Positions 15,354 through 23,711 of a DNA stretch of 64,000 nucleotides are shown here, in pieces; the stretch's first letter is position 1, and every line of letters begins with the position of its first letter. This DNA is from Yoonia sp. F2084L. GTDB taxonomy: Bacteria > Pseudomonadota > Alphaproteobacteria > Rhodobacterales > Rhodobacteraceae. The translations under genes were made by a program, and so were the position numbers. The stretch lies in contig NZ_JALKAH010000008.1 in assembly GCF_023015625.1 (NCBI RefSeq), positions 1-64,000 on the forward strand, written 5' to 3'. The notes under the pieces were generated by a model that made no database searches, was not told where the DNA came from, and saw nothing but the letters and a program-made list of their open reading frames with translations.

Positions 15354-16568
15354 ATGGCCCTTGATCCTGCTCTGATTGCAAAGACTTATGAGGCTATCAA
15401 ACCTGCGACCATGCGGACGCCAACGGTCCATGCTGCGCGTTTGTCGCTGCATCTGGGCATTGATCTTTATCTGAAGCTGGAAAACTTGCAGCACACAAAC
15501 GCGTTCAAGGCGCGCGGGGCATTGGCCAAACTGTTGACGCTGACCGATGCGCAGCGGGCAGCGGGTGTTATCGCCTGTAGCGCGGGTAACCATGCGCAAG
15601 GTGTGGCCTATCATGCCAGCCGGCTGGGCATTCCCGCGGTCATCGTGATGCCCGAGGGGACGCCGTTCAACAAGGTGAAACGGACCAAGGACTTTGGCGC
15701 AGAGGTCGTGCTGCATGGCACGGGTTTTGATGAAAGCGTGCAGTTCACGCTGGATATGGCGGCCGAGAAGGGGATGACCTTTGTGCATCCGTTTGACGAT
15801 CCAGTTGTCGCCGCGGGGCAGGGGACCGTGGCCTTGGAGATGCTGGAGCAAGAACCTGATCTGGATGTCATTGTCGTGCCAATTGGCGGTGGAGGCCTGA
15901 TTGCGGGCATGGCGGTGGCCGCGAAATCGGTAAAGCCGGAGGTGCAGGTTATTGGCGCGCAGGCGGCCAACTTTGACGCGGTAAAGGCGCATTTTGATGC
16001 GGTCAGCACCAATTTCGGCGGCTCTACCCTGGCGGAAGGGATCGCGGTGCGCGAACCGGCGGCGGCAAACCTGGCGGTTATCAAATCCCATGTTGATCGG
16101 GTTGAGACCGCGACGGAGGCCGAGATTGAAGCGGCCGTGTTTGACCTTTTGTCTTATGAAAAGATCGTGGCCGAGGGTGCCGCAGGAGCAGGCCTCGCAG
16201 TCATCGAAAAACATGCGCAGGATTTGCATGGGAAAAAGGTTGGTTTGGTCGTTTGCGGCGGCAATATCGACTCGCGTCTGCTTTCGACCCTCATCCTGCG
16301 CGGGTTGGTCCGTGATGGCCGCATCACGCGGCTGACCTTTGAGATTGATGATACACCCGGCCAGCTTTCAAATATCTCGCGGATTATCGGTGATGCCGGT
16401 GCCAATGTGATCGAAGTCATTCACCAGCGCATGATGCAATCCGTATCGCTGAAACAAGCAGAGTTGGAGATCGTGATCGAGGCGCGCGACAAGGCCCATG
16501 TGGCCGAAACTGTGCGGCAGTTACGCGATGCAGGGTTCAAAGTCCGAGCGGACAGCGATTTAGGCTAG
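15354..16568 (+). CDS. ilvA: Threonine ammonia-lyase
   Basis: This 404-residue PLP enzyme deaminates threonine to 2-oxobutanoate, the first step to isoleucine. The Schiff-base lysine is Lys52 in NAFKARGA, and the phosphate loop is GGGGL in VVPIGGGGLIAG. A single ACT domain occupies about residues 325-400 (LTFEIDDTPGQLSNISRIIG). One ACT domain and this length fit the shorter biosynthetic or catabolic type rather than the two-ACT E. coli IlvA. It is preceded by AGGTGG and ends convergently with the hydrolase gene, overlapping by four bases. Confidence 0.9.
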   Translation: MALDPALIAKTYEAIKPATMRTPTVHAARLSLHLGIDLYLKLENLQHTNAFKARGALAKLLTLTDAQRAAGVIACSAGNHAQGVAYHASRLGIPAVIVMPEGTPFNKVKRTKDFGAEVVLHGTGFDESVQFTLDMAAEKGMTFVHPFDDPVVAAGQGTVALEMLEQEPDLDVIVVPIGGGGLIAGMAVAAKSVKPEVQVIGAQAANFDAVKAHFDAVSTNFGGSTLAEGIAVREPAAANLAVIKSHVDRVETATEAEIEAAVFDLLSYEKIVAEGAAGAGLAVIEKHAQDLHGKKVGLVVCGGNIDSRLLSTLILRGLVRDGRITRLTFEIDDTPGQLSNISRIIGDAGANVIEVIHQRMMQSVSLKQAELEIVIEARDKAHVAETVRQLRDAGFKVRADSDLG

Positions 16569-17512
16569 GCTGCCTGCGCCAACCGCGCGTCAAAGAACGC
16601 CGCCGTTTCGTCAAAGATCATGTTCCGCATGGCGGGCGTATCCATCAGCATTTCATGCCGTCCGCCCTCGATCACCCGCAAAATGCCATCGGGCCAATTG
16701 CCCATGCGGCTGCGGATGCGGAACGGATCGACAATCGCCTCTTCTGTGCCCAGATAGGTCAGACAGGGTACATTCGGCGCAGGCATGGTGCTGAGCTGTT
16801 GCATTTCGTGCAAAGACCGGTTGAGCCAGCGCAAAGACGGACCGCCTAACCCAAGGTCAGGATGCGCCTTGAGTTGTTCGCCCATTTCGTCCCAGACGGC
16901 ACTGTCGTTGGTCAGCGTGTTTTCTTCAAAAGGTGCCCGCAGCACATAGCCCTCTTCAAACTGTCCCGGCACGATGGATTGGTCGAAACCAAATGGTGTG
17001 CTCATCGCCGAAAGCCCCCAGGCAACAGGGCGCAGTGGTGCGGCCATCTGCACGCCCCACATGGGTGCCGAGAACATCGCCCCTTCAACATTGAGCCCTT
17101 CGATCAAAGATCGCAGGCCAATGCAGCCACCCATCGAATGACCCAACAGGAAATAGGGCCGCGGCAAGCCAATGTCTTCAGCATAGGCCATCACCGCTTC
17201 GACATCATGTTGATAATCGTGAAATTCGCCGACATGACCAATCGCCCGATTTGGGGTCATGCGATCGGCAATGCCTTGGCCGCGCCAATCAATAGCAAGG
17301 CTGGCATAGCCCCGTTCTTGCAAGCTTTGGGCCGCGCGACCGTATTTTTCGATAAATTCGGTGCGTCCGGGGAAGATCAGGACCGTCCCCTTGGCATCTG
17401 CCAAACTCCAGTGGCCTGCGCGAATGCGCAAACCATCGGACGTGATCAGCCAATGGGCAGCCCCCCCAGCGGGCCCGTTTGCGACATCGTCAAAAAGGGG
17501 GGCCTTATCCAT
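16565..17512 (-). CDS. Alpha/beta hydrolase, lysophospholipase (PldB)-like
   Basis: A 315-residue serine hydrolase of the monoacylglycerol lipase/lysophospholipase group. The nucleophile elbow is GHSMGG with Ser126; the strand LIFPGRTEFIEKYGRAAQSL carries the oxyanion region, the aspartate is likely in EEAIVDPFRI and the histidine in EGGRHEMLMD. No signal peptide is visible. It lies two bases downstream of the SCP2-type gene, suggesting an operon with roles in lipid or acyl-CoA handling. Confidence 0.85.
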   Translation of the reverse strand: MDKAPLFDDVANGPAGGAAHWLITSDGLRIRAGHWSLADAKGTVLIFPGRTEFIEKYGRAAQSLQERGYASLAIDWRGQGIADRMTPNRAIGHVGEFHDYQHDVEAVMAYAEDIGLPRPYFLLGHSMGGCIGLRSLIEGLNVEGAMFSAPMWGVQMAAPLRPVAWGLSAMSTPFGFDQSIVPGQFEEGYVLRAPFEENTLTNDSAVWDEMGEQLKAHPDLGLGGPSLRWLNRSLHEMQQLSTMPAPNVPCLTYLGTEEAIVDPFRIRSRMGNWPDGILRVIEGGRHEMLMDTPAMRNMIFDETAAFFDARLAQAA

Positions 17513-17514
17513 GG

Positions 17515-17805
17515 TTACGCCAATACGCCTGACAGTTTCATTGCCTGACCCATATCGCCGTCGACAGACAGCTTGCCGGTCATAAACGCTGTTGTCGGGT
17601 TCATTTCGCCATCAAGGATCGCCTTGAACACATCCGTTGTGGCGGTCAGGGTGACATCGGCATCTTCGTCGCTGGCGCGTGCGCCATCGCTGTCGATGAT
17701 AATGCTGCCTTCGCCTTCGATGGCGAATTTGGCAGTACCGTCAAAACCGGCCCCATCCATTTTTGCGTTCAGTTGGGCGACGGCCTCGTTTACGACATCA
17801 CTCAT
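17515..17805 (-). CDS. SCP2 sterol-binding-domain protein
   Basis: A 96-residue stand-alone SCP2 domain, a fold that binds fatty acids, acyl-CoA or sterols in a hydrophobic tunnel. GEGSIIIDSDGA and ADVTLTATTDVFKAILDGEM followed by AFMTGKLSVDGDMGQAMKL are the family hallmarks. It is cytoplasmic and is probably co-transcribed with the hydrolase that follows immediately. A role as acyl-chain carrier is inferred from the fold only. Confidence 0.9.
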   Translation of the reverse strand: MSDVVNEAVAQLNAKMDGAGFDGTAKFAIEGEGSIIIDSDGARASDEDADVTLTATTDVFKAILDGEMNPTTAFMTGKLSVDGDMGQAMKLSGVLA

Positions 17806-17878
17806 TTTTTCGTCCTCTATTCATTGATGTGACTGCGGACCTCTGGTGTTGGCCGCGCAGTGCGCTACATTACCGATT

Positions 17879-18439
17879 ATGGTTACGCAAAGACATCGCT
17901 TCAAATGTATCGTTACGGCACTTTTTCTGGCAGTCGGGTTTTCCCTACCTGTCGCGGCCCAGCAAACGCCGCTTGACGAGCTTTATCAAGAGTTGGCGGA
18001 AGCTGATGAAGGCACATATGTGCGCATTGAAAGGCAAATTATTGCGCAGTGGGAAAAAAGCGGCTCGCCCGCCATGGACTTGCTGCTGCGCCGGGGCAAG
18101 GACGCGCTCGAAGATGGCGCGCCTGATGCTGCGGCGGAACATTTCACCGCTTTGATTGATCATGCGCCTGAATTTGCCGAAGGATACTATGGCCGTGCCT
18201 CATCCTACTATCTGCTTGGCCTGACTGGACCCGCGTTGGATGATATTCGGCGCGCGCTGACCTTGAACCCCCGCCATTTTGAGGCGATGCGTGGTCTTGC
18301 GATCATCATGGAAGAACTGTCGCGTCCCGATGATGCGCTTGAGCTTTACGAGATGATCCTGACGATGAACCCCAATTCTGCCGAAGTGCTGGCAGCCGTG
18401 GATCGTTTGAAATTGCAGCAAGAGGGCCAGTCGCTGTAA
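17879..18439 (+). CDS. TPR-repeat periplasmic protein
   Basis: A 186-residue protein with a signal peptide (about residues 1-28, ending VAAQ). Three tetratricopeptide repeats follow: residues about 75-108 (AAEHFTALIDHAPEFAEGYY), 109-142 (ALDDIRRALTLNPRHFEAMR) and 143-176 (ALELYEMILTMNPNSAEVLA). Such repeats bind protein partners, so an envelope scaffold role is likely. The ATG at 17879 precedes the basic signal sequence; an earlier in-frame start would bury it. It precedes the helicase gene by 31 bases. Confidence 0.8.
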   Translation: MVTQRHRFKCIVTALFLAVGFSLPVAAQQTPLDELYQELAEADEGTYVRIERQIIAQWEKSGSPAMDLLLRRGKDALEDGAPDAAAEHFTALIDHAPEFAEGYYGRASSYYLLGLTGPALDDIRRALTLNPRHFEAMRGLAIIMEELSRPDDALELYEMILTMNPNSAEVLAAVDRLKLQQEGQSL

Positions 18440-18470
18440 GCGGTGGCGCTCCGAAGTTTCGGGGAAGAAT

Positions 18471-21221
18471 ATGACGGGTTCCCGGATCACGGCCGTGCTT
18501 GGGCCGACGAACACTGGCAAAACACATTACGCGATTGAGCGGATGCTGTCATACCGAACGGGTGTGATCGGGTTGCCGCTGCGTTTGCTGGCGCGCGAGG
18601 TGTATGACCGGATCGTTGCGGTACGGGGCCCCGGTGTTGTGGCGCTGATCACTGGTGAAGAGCGGATCGTGCCACCCCGCGCTGCATATTGGGTGTGCAC
18701 GGTCGAGGCGATGCCAGATGGCATGGGCTGCGATTTTCTGGCTGTGGATGAGATACAGCTTTGCGGTGATCCTGAGCGCGGGCATGTATTTACCGACCGA
18801 TTACTCAATGCGCGCGGTCTGCATGAAACCTTGTTTCTGGGTGCCGAGACGATGCGCGATGCCATTTCAGCGATGGTGCCGGACGTGCATTTCATGCGCC
18901 GCGAGCGGATGTCGCAGTTGACCTACTCAGGTTCGAAAAAGATAAGCAGGATGCCCGGAAGGGCCGCAATCGTGGGGTTTTCGGTTGAAAATGTCTATGC
19001 GATAGCAGAGCTGTTACGCCGCACCAAAGGTGGTGCCGCGGTGGTTATGGGGGCTCTGTCGCCCAGGACACGCAATGCGCAGGTCGAGATGTATCAGAAC
19101 GGTGATGTTGACTATCTGGTGGCGACTGATGCCATCGGTATGGGGCTGAACCTTGACATCAGCCATGTCGCGTTTTCGTCTCTTACCAAATTTGACGGTC
19201 GCCGTATGCGGCATTTGCAGCCTGATGAGTTGGCGCAAATCGCGGGCCGCGCTGGGCGGCACATTGATAACGGAACTTTTGGTGTGACGGGTGAAGCGCC
19301 GCCTTTGGACGAGGGTGTGGCGCAAGCAATTTGTGATCATCGGTTTCAGCCGGTCAAAAAACTGCAATGGCGCAATAGCCGTTTGCAGTTCGGGTCGGTC
19401 AAACGGCTTATTGCGACGCTAGAGGAACGGACAGATGATTTTTGGCTGACGCGGGTACGTGAAAGCGATGACCTTGCCGCGCTCAAAGCGCTGGCGATGG
19501 ATGATGAGGTCGCGGCACGGGCGACGGATGGACCGTCGGTTAAGCTGCTTTGGGATGTCTGCCGGATTCCGGATTTTCGTGGTATCAGCAAAGGCGAACA
19601 TGCGGGCCTGCTGACCCATATCTACAACGATCTGCACCAGCTTGGGCATGTGTCCGCCAATTGGTTCGGTCTTCAGGTGCGTCGCATTGACCGCACCGAC
19701 GGGGACATTGATACGCTGTCCAAACGGCTCGCGTATATTCGCACCTGGACCTATGTGGCCCAACGAAACGGCTGGCTGATTGACGAATCTCATTGGCGCG
19801 ATGAGACGCGCGCTGTAGAAGACCGATTATCAGATGCGCTGCATGGCGCATTGACGCAAAGATTTGTGGACCGGCGGACCAGCATTTTGCTTCGCCGGCT
19901 CAAACAGAAGGAGAGCCTTTTGGCTGACGTAAATGACAAGGGTGAGGTGACCGTCGAGGGCGAATTCGTCGGACGGTTGGAAGGCTTCCGTTTTCGAATG
20001 GACAAGGCAGGTAGCCCGGATGAGGCCAAGACGCTGCGCCAGGCTTCGGTGCAGGCGCTGGTGCCGCAGTTTCATTTGCTGGCCGATCGGTTTTATAACG
20101 CGCCGGACCCCGAGATTGATTTCACCGAGCAGGGTGGCCTGATGTGGGGCGATCAGGCGGTTGGCAAACTGGTCAAGAGTGACGATCCGTTCAAGCCAAG
20201 CATCGAAGCCTTTGTTGACGATGAGGCTGGCCCCGATGTGGCTGCCAAAGTGCAGCGCCGTTTGCAGCATTTCATTGACCGCAAAATCGCCGCCGGGTTT
20301 GAGCCATTGTTGGCGCTGAAGAATGATGAAACGCTCACGGGGTCCGCCAAGGGGTTTGCATTCCGCATGGCCGAGGGCTTTGGCATCATTCCGCGTGGCG
20401 AGGTGGCCGATGACGTGAAGGCGCTGGACCAGGATGCTCGTGGTGCGCTGCGCAAACATGGCGTTCGCTTCGGCCAGTTCACGATCTTCATGCCGCTGTT
20501 ATTGAAGCCCGCACCGACGCGCTTGCGTTTGGTTCTGTGGTCACTGTCCAAGGACCTTGGCGAGTTTCCCGAAAGCCCGCCGCCCGGTTTGGTCACCGTG
20601 CCAACTGCGAAGGACAGCGTGCCCGGATATTACGCCATGGCGGGCTACCGCGCCGCTGGTGAACGCGCGATCCGTATTGATATGCTGGAACGACTGGCCG
20701 ACATGCTGCGCGACAAAGATAGCCGGAGCGGGTTTGAAGCGAACCCTGACATGCTGTCAATCACGGGCATGACGCTCGAACAGTTTGCCGACTTGATGAC
20801 AGGGCTTGGGTACAAGGCCGAAAAGGGCGAGCGCGAGAAAGTCAAAGTGGTCGCGGTTGAGGCTGTCGCCGATCCTGTCGTCGAGGCGGCTGAGCAGACC
20901 CCTGCCGAAATCCCGGCCGACGCGCCAGCCGAAGTTGTGCCGCCGACGGACGAGGCCCCCGCTGAAACGACCTTGGAAGTCCCTGATACTGGCCCCGAGA
21001 TGGAAGTGTTTTATACATTCACCTGGGGTGGTCGCGCGCCGCGTCAGTCGCGCCCGCAGGGCGATGGACGCCCCCGTAGCAAGGGCAAGCCAAAGGGCAA
21101 AGGCAAACCGCAAGGCGGCGGTAACAAGCCGCAAACCTTCCAAGCCAAGCCCAAGCGCGAAAAACAGATTGATCCTGACAACCCCTTTGCAGCGGCCTTG
21201 GCTGGCTTCAAGAAGGATTGA
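18471..21221 (+). CDS. SUV3-like superfamily 2 RNA helicase
   Basis: A 916-residue helicase related to mitochondrial SUV3. Walker A is GPTNTGKT at residues 11-18, the Walker B box is DEIQ at 93-96, and DYLVATDAIGMGLNLDISHV plus QIAGRAGRH are the second RecA-domain motifs (V, VI). A Suv3-type C-terminal region follows. The last 130 residues are an Ala/Pro/Glu-rich linker and a Lys/Gly/Gln-rich basic tail that could bind RNA. In mitochondria SUV3 works with an exoribonuclease. The stop overlaps the start of the S4-domain gene, so both are translationally coupled. Confidence 0.88.
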   Translation: MTGSRITAVLGPTNTGKTHYAIERMLSYRTGVIGLPLRLLAREVYDRIVAVRGPGVVALITGEERIVPPRAAYWVCTVEAMPDGMGCDFLAVDEIQLCGDPERGHVFTDRLLNARGLHETLFLGAETMRDAISAMVPDVHFMRRERMSQLTYSGSKKISRMPGRAAIVGFSVENVYAIAELLRRTKGGAAVVMGALSPRTRNAQVEMYQNGDVDYLVATDAIGMGLNLDISHVAFSSLTKFDGRRMRHLQPDELAQIAGRAGRHIDNGTFGVTGEAPPLDEGVAQAICDHRFQPVKKLQWRNSRLQFGSVKRLIATLEERTDDFWLTRVRESDDLAALKALAMDDEVAARATDGPSVKLLWDVCRIPDFRGISKGEHAGLLTHIYNDLHQLGHVSANWFGLQVRRIDRTDGDIDTLSKRLAYIRTWTYVAQRNGWLIDESHWRDETRAVEDRLSDALHGALTQRFVDRRTSILLRRLKQKESLLADVNDKGEVTVEGEFVGRLEGFRFRMDKAGSPDEAKTLRQASVQALVPQFHLLADRFYNAPDPEIDFTEQGGLMWGDQAVGKLVKSDDPFKPSIEAFVDDEAGPDVAAKVQRRLQHFIDRKIAAGFEPLLALKNDETLTGSAKGFAFRMAEGFGIIPRGEVADDVKALDQDARGALRKHGVRFGQFTIFMPLLLKPAPTRLRLVLWSLSKDLGEFPESPPPGLVTVPTAKDSVPGYYAMAGYRAAGERAIRIDMLERLADMLRDKDSRSGFEANPDMLSITGMTLEQFADLMTGLGYKAEKGEREKVKVVAVEAVADPVVEAAEQTPAEIPADAPAEVVPPTDEAPAETTLEVPDTGPEMEVFYTFTWGGRAPRQSRPQGDGRPRSKGKPKGKGKPQGGGNKPQTFQAKPKREKQIDPDNPFAAALAGFKKD

Positions 21222-21589
21222 CCGACCCGCGCCCGACAATCCGGCTGGATAAATGGCTTTGGCATGCGCGGTTTTTCAAGTCGCGCAGTATCGCTGCGGG
21301 TGTGGTGACAGGCGGAAAGGTGCGCGTCGATAGCCAACCTGTCAGTAAACCCGCGCGTGCTGTCGGACCGGGCAATGTGCTGACTTTCGTGCAGGCCAAT
21401 GACACTAAGGTTGTGCGTATCCTCGAATGCGGCGAACGGCGCGGTCCTGCCCCCGAGGCGCAAGCACTCTACGAGGACCTCACGCCAGCCCCGAAGGAAC
21501 GGCCAACGGCTGCCAAGGGGGCCAATCCCAGATACGAAAAGGGCGGTCGTCCAACCAAGAAAGACCGCCGCGATATGGGGATTGATTAG
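21218..21589 (+). CDS. S4-domain RNA-binding protein (Hsp15/HslR-like)
   Basis: A 123-residue protein with an S4 domain at about residues 8-70 (IRLDKWLWHARFFKSRSIAA, GGKVRVDSQPVSKPARAVGP) and a basic C-terminal tail. Hsp15 in E. coli binds nascent-chain-containing 50S subunits after heat shock; the same role here is plausible but not shown. The start is probably TTG at 21218, overlapping the helicase stop as TTGA, with AGAAGG just before it. No ATG fits. Confidence 0.85.
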   Translation: MTDPRPTIRLDKWLWHARFFKSRSIAAGVVTGGKVRVDSQPVSKPARAVGPGNVLTFVQANDTKVVRILECGERRGPAPEAQALYEDLTPAPKERPTAAKGANPRYEKGGRPTKKDRRDMGID

Positions 21590-22359
21590 CTATATAAGCG
21601 TGGTGCGCCCAAGCTGTCGTGGATTGCATTTGCTGTCTGCGGCTGAATTTCCAAACCGCTTGCAAGGTCATGCAGGTATTGCGCCTCGGCTTTGTTGTCC
21701 GGCGTGATGGCATTGACCGACATGGTGTAGACTTGTGTTTCCAGACCCTTGGGTGTGTCTGCTGCAAGTCCGGCAGCGCTGACAGGGGATGACAGGATGT
21801 CTTGCAGGACTTCCATCGTGCCGGGATCACTTTCGCTGAGGAGTTCCGTCAGCTTGGCCTTTTCACCTGCATCCAGATCACCGTCGGCGCGCGCCGCCTG
21901 CGTCATGGCGCGCAGCATAAGTGTGGCAACTTCGTCTTCATCGGGTTCGTCGGCGGGATTGTCTTGGTTCAACATCGCCTCAAGCCCCCCGCCTGCGGCA
22001 CCACCGCGTGCACCGGCCAAGCCACCCAAAAGCGCGCCAAGACCACCCAATCCACCAGCGGCAGCACCGCCGCCACCAAGTTGGCCCAGCATGTCGCCCA
22101 GCCCACCGGTTGATCCGCCGCCGCCCGTCAATTGCCCCAGCATGCCACCAAGACCGCCAGACGCCGGACCGCCACCGCCAAGCTGGCCAAGCATATCACC
22201 CAAACCGCCCATACCGCTGGCCTGTTGTGGGGCCGCGCTGCCGCCGCCGGTCAGCCCGCCCAACATCTCGCCAAGGCCGCCGTTTTTCTTCATGGCATCC
22301 ATGCCTTTGGCCATCGCAAAGCCAAGGGCCATCTTGGTAACAGTGTTCATCAGTGACAT
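21586..22359 (-). CDS. Glycine-rich TerB-like (DUF533) protein
   Basis: A 257-residue protein. The first half (about 25-130) is a low-complexity Gly/Leu region with repeated units such as GGLGDMLGQLGGGG and GGLGGMLGQL. The C-terminal half (about 140-250) resembles the DUF533/TerB helical domain, with LMLRAMTQAARADGDLDAGE at its start. No signal peptide is evident. DUF533 proteins include inner-membrane YebE-like proteins; function is unknown. The repeat block likely varies in length. It ends convergently with the S4 gene, overlapping by four bases. Confidence 0.75.
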   Translation of the reverse strand: MSLMNTVTKMALGFAMAKGMDAMKKNGGLGEMLGGLTGGGSAAPQQASGMGGLGDMLGQLGGGGPASGGLGGMLGQLTGGGGSTGGLGDMLGQLGGGGAAAGGLGGLGALLGGLAGARGGAAGGGLEAMLNQDNPADEPDEDEVATLMLRAMTQAARADGDLDAGEKAKLTELLSESDPGTMEVLQDILSSPVSAAGLAADTPKGLETQVYTMSVNAITPDNKAEAQYLHDLASGLEIQPQTANAIHDSLGAPRLYS

Positions 22360-22581
22360 ATATTATCCCCCATATTGGCAGTCCTTTATTGGACTTCGCG
22401 GACCAAGATGGGCCAAACCGGCGCGTCAGTCCACCTTTGTAAGCGGTTGCTACAAAAACCCACCATTTGCATCAAAGTGTGATGCGAACAAAGCTTCGCC
22501 GCGTCACTGCGTCCGTTGGACCTTGAATGCGTCTTCAGTCTATTCTAGCTAGGCCATGTTAGTTAAGCGGAACCCACATCC

Positions 22582-22917
22582 ATGACATATATCGTCAACG
22601 ACAATTGCATCGCCTGCAAATACACCGACTGCGTGGAAGTCTGCCCTGTAGATTGTTTCTATGAGGGTGAAAACATGCTGGTGATCCACCCTGACGAGTG
22701 CATTGACTGCGGCGTCTGCGAACCGGAATGTCCTGCAGACGCGATCCGCCCTGATACTGAGCCGGATATGGAAAAATGGGTGGAGTTCAACCGCAAGTAC
22801 TCTGAAATGTGGCCGGTCATCATTACCAAGAAAGATCCGCTGCCCACTGCGGAGGACATGGATGGCAAAGATGGCAAGATGGAACTGTTTTCTGAAGCTG
22901 CGGGCGAGGGAGGCTGA
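22582..22917 (+). CDS. fdxA: Seven-iron ferredoxin FdxA
   Basis: A 111-residue ferredoxin with a [3Fe-4S] and a [4Fe-4S] cluster. Cysteines at 9, 17 and 50 fit the 3Fe site, and 21, 40, 43 and 46 the 4Fe site ([12 protein letters not shown] at 40-51). The C-terminal extension matches the Azotobacter FdI/alphaproteobacterial type. It is a cytoplasmic electron carrier; partners are not evident here. A weak hairpin with T-rich tail downstream suggests a monocistronic message. Confidence 0.95.
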   Translation: MTYIVNDNCIACKYTDCVEVCPVDCFYEGENMLVIHPDECIDCGVCEPECPADAIRPDTEPDMEKWVEFNRKYSEMWPVIITKKDPLPTAEDMDGKDGKMELFSEAAGEGG

Positions 22918-22966
22918 TTCGGGCTGCCGGATCGGTTAAAACACCCTATTTCACTGGGCTTTGTGA

Positions 22967-22988
22967 CGCTGCGGTGCAGCGCTTTCTT
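22967..22988 (+). terminator. Possible terminator after fdxA
   Basis: CGCTGC-GGT-GCAGCG is a perfect six-base-pair hairpin, followed by CTTTCTT, 50 bases after the fdxA stop. The T tract is interrupted, so efficiency is uncertain. Confidence 0.4.
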
Positions 22989-23131
22989 AAACGCCGTTTT
23001 TGTGATATGCTTATTGGCGATGAAGCAAACAAACTGATTTGATTTTCTGACCGACAATACCCGGCGGAGGCGCGTTGCCCCCGGCGGTTTTTTTGTCGCT
23101 CGGTCATCTCAATCGCCATGAAAGGACGATC

Positions 23132-23638
23132 ATGAGCAAGAAAAAGTACGATTTTAGCCCCAACGAATTTGTCGTTTACCCCGCACATGGTGTCGGCAAG
23201 GTTGTTTCCATTGAAACACAAGAGGTTGCCGGGTTCGAACTTGAGATGTTCGTCATCTCTTTCGAAAAAGATAAAATGACCCTGCGCGTGCCAACCCATA
23301 AGGCCACCGACGTGGGCATGCGCGCCTTGGCGACGCCTGATGTGGTCAGCCATGCGATGAAAACCCTCCGCGGTAAGGCGAAGGTCAAAAAGGCCATGTG
23401 GTCCCGCCGGGCGCAGGAATACGAGCAAAAGATCAACTCTGGTGATCTGATTGCGATTGCGGAAGTTGTGCGTGACCTGCACCGCCAAGACGATCAACGC
23501 GAGCAGAGCTATTCTGAGCGGCAGCTGTACGAGGCCGCGTTGGAGCGTTTGACGCGTGAAATCGCAGCCGTTGCTGGCAATGATGAGAATGCAGCCGCTG
23601 CAGAGATCGACTCTGTCTTGGTCGGCCGCGCCGCTTAA
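23132..23638 (+). CDS. carD: CarD-family transcriptional regulator
   Basis: A 168-residue regulator that binds the RNA polymerase beta subunit and stabilises open complexes at rRNA and other promoters. The N-terminal CarD/TRCF Tudor-like domain runs from FSPNEFVVYPAHGVGKVVSI to about residue 60; the helical DNA-interacting C-terminal domain follows (KKAMWSRRAQEYEQKI). The ATG at 23132 is preceded by AAAGGA. A strong terminator follows. In alphaproteobacteria CarD (CdnL) influences growth and anabolic gene expression. Confidence 0.93.
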   Translation: MSKKKYDFSPNEFVVYPAHGVGKVVSIETQEVAGFELEMFVISFEKDKMTLRVPTHKATDVGMRALATPDVVSHAMKTLRGKAKVKKAMWSRRAQEYEQKINSGDLIAIAEVVRDLHRQDDQREQSYSERQLYEAALERLTREIAAVAGNDENAAAAEIDSVLVGRAA

Positions 23639-23654
23639 GCGGGTTATTAGGATA

Positions 23655-23694
23655 TGAAAAGGCCGCGTTCCGTTCCGAACGTGGCCTTTTCTTT
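23655..23694. terminator. Bidirectional intrinsic terminator between carD and purD
   Basis: GAAAAGGCCgCGTTC pairs with GAACGtGGCCTTTTC around CGTTCC. The AAAA and TTTT flanks let it work in both directions, ending carD (plus) and the converging purD (minus). Confidence 0.85.
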
Positions 23695-23711
23695 GACTGA
23701 AGTATGGAAAC

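Noticed and set aside
15309-16229. Minus-strand open frame of 306 codons opposite ilvA
   Set aside because: It is the antisense shadow of ilvA, rich in His and Arg as expected for such shadows.
23057-23096. GC-rich stretch with seven T before carD, read as a terminator of fdxA
   Set aside because: The two CCCGGCGG copies are a direct, not inverted, repeat and the best hairpin has a mismatch; the hairpin at 22967-22988 fits better.
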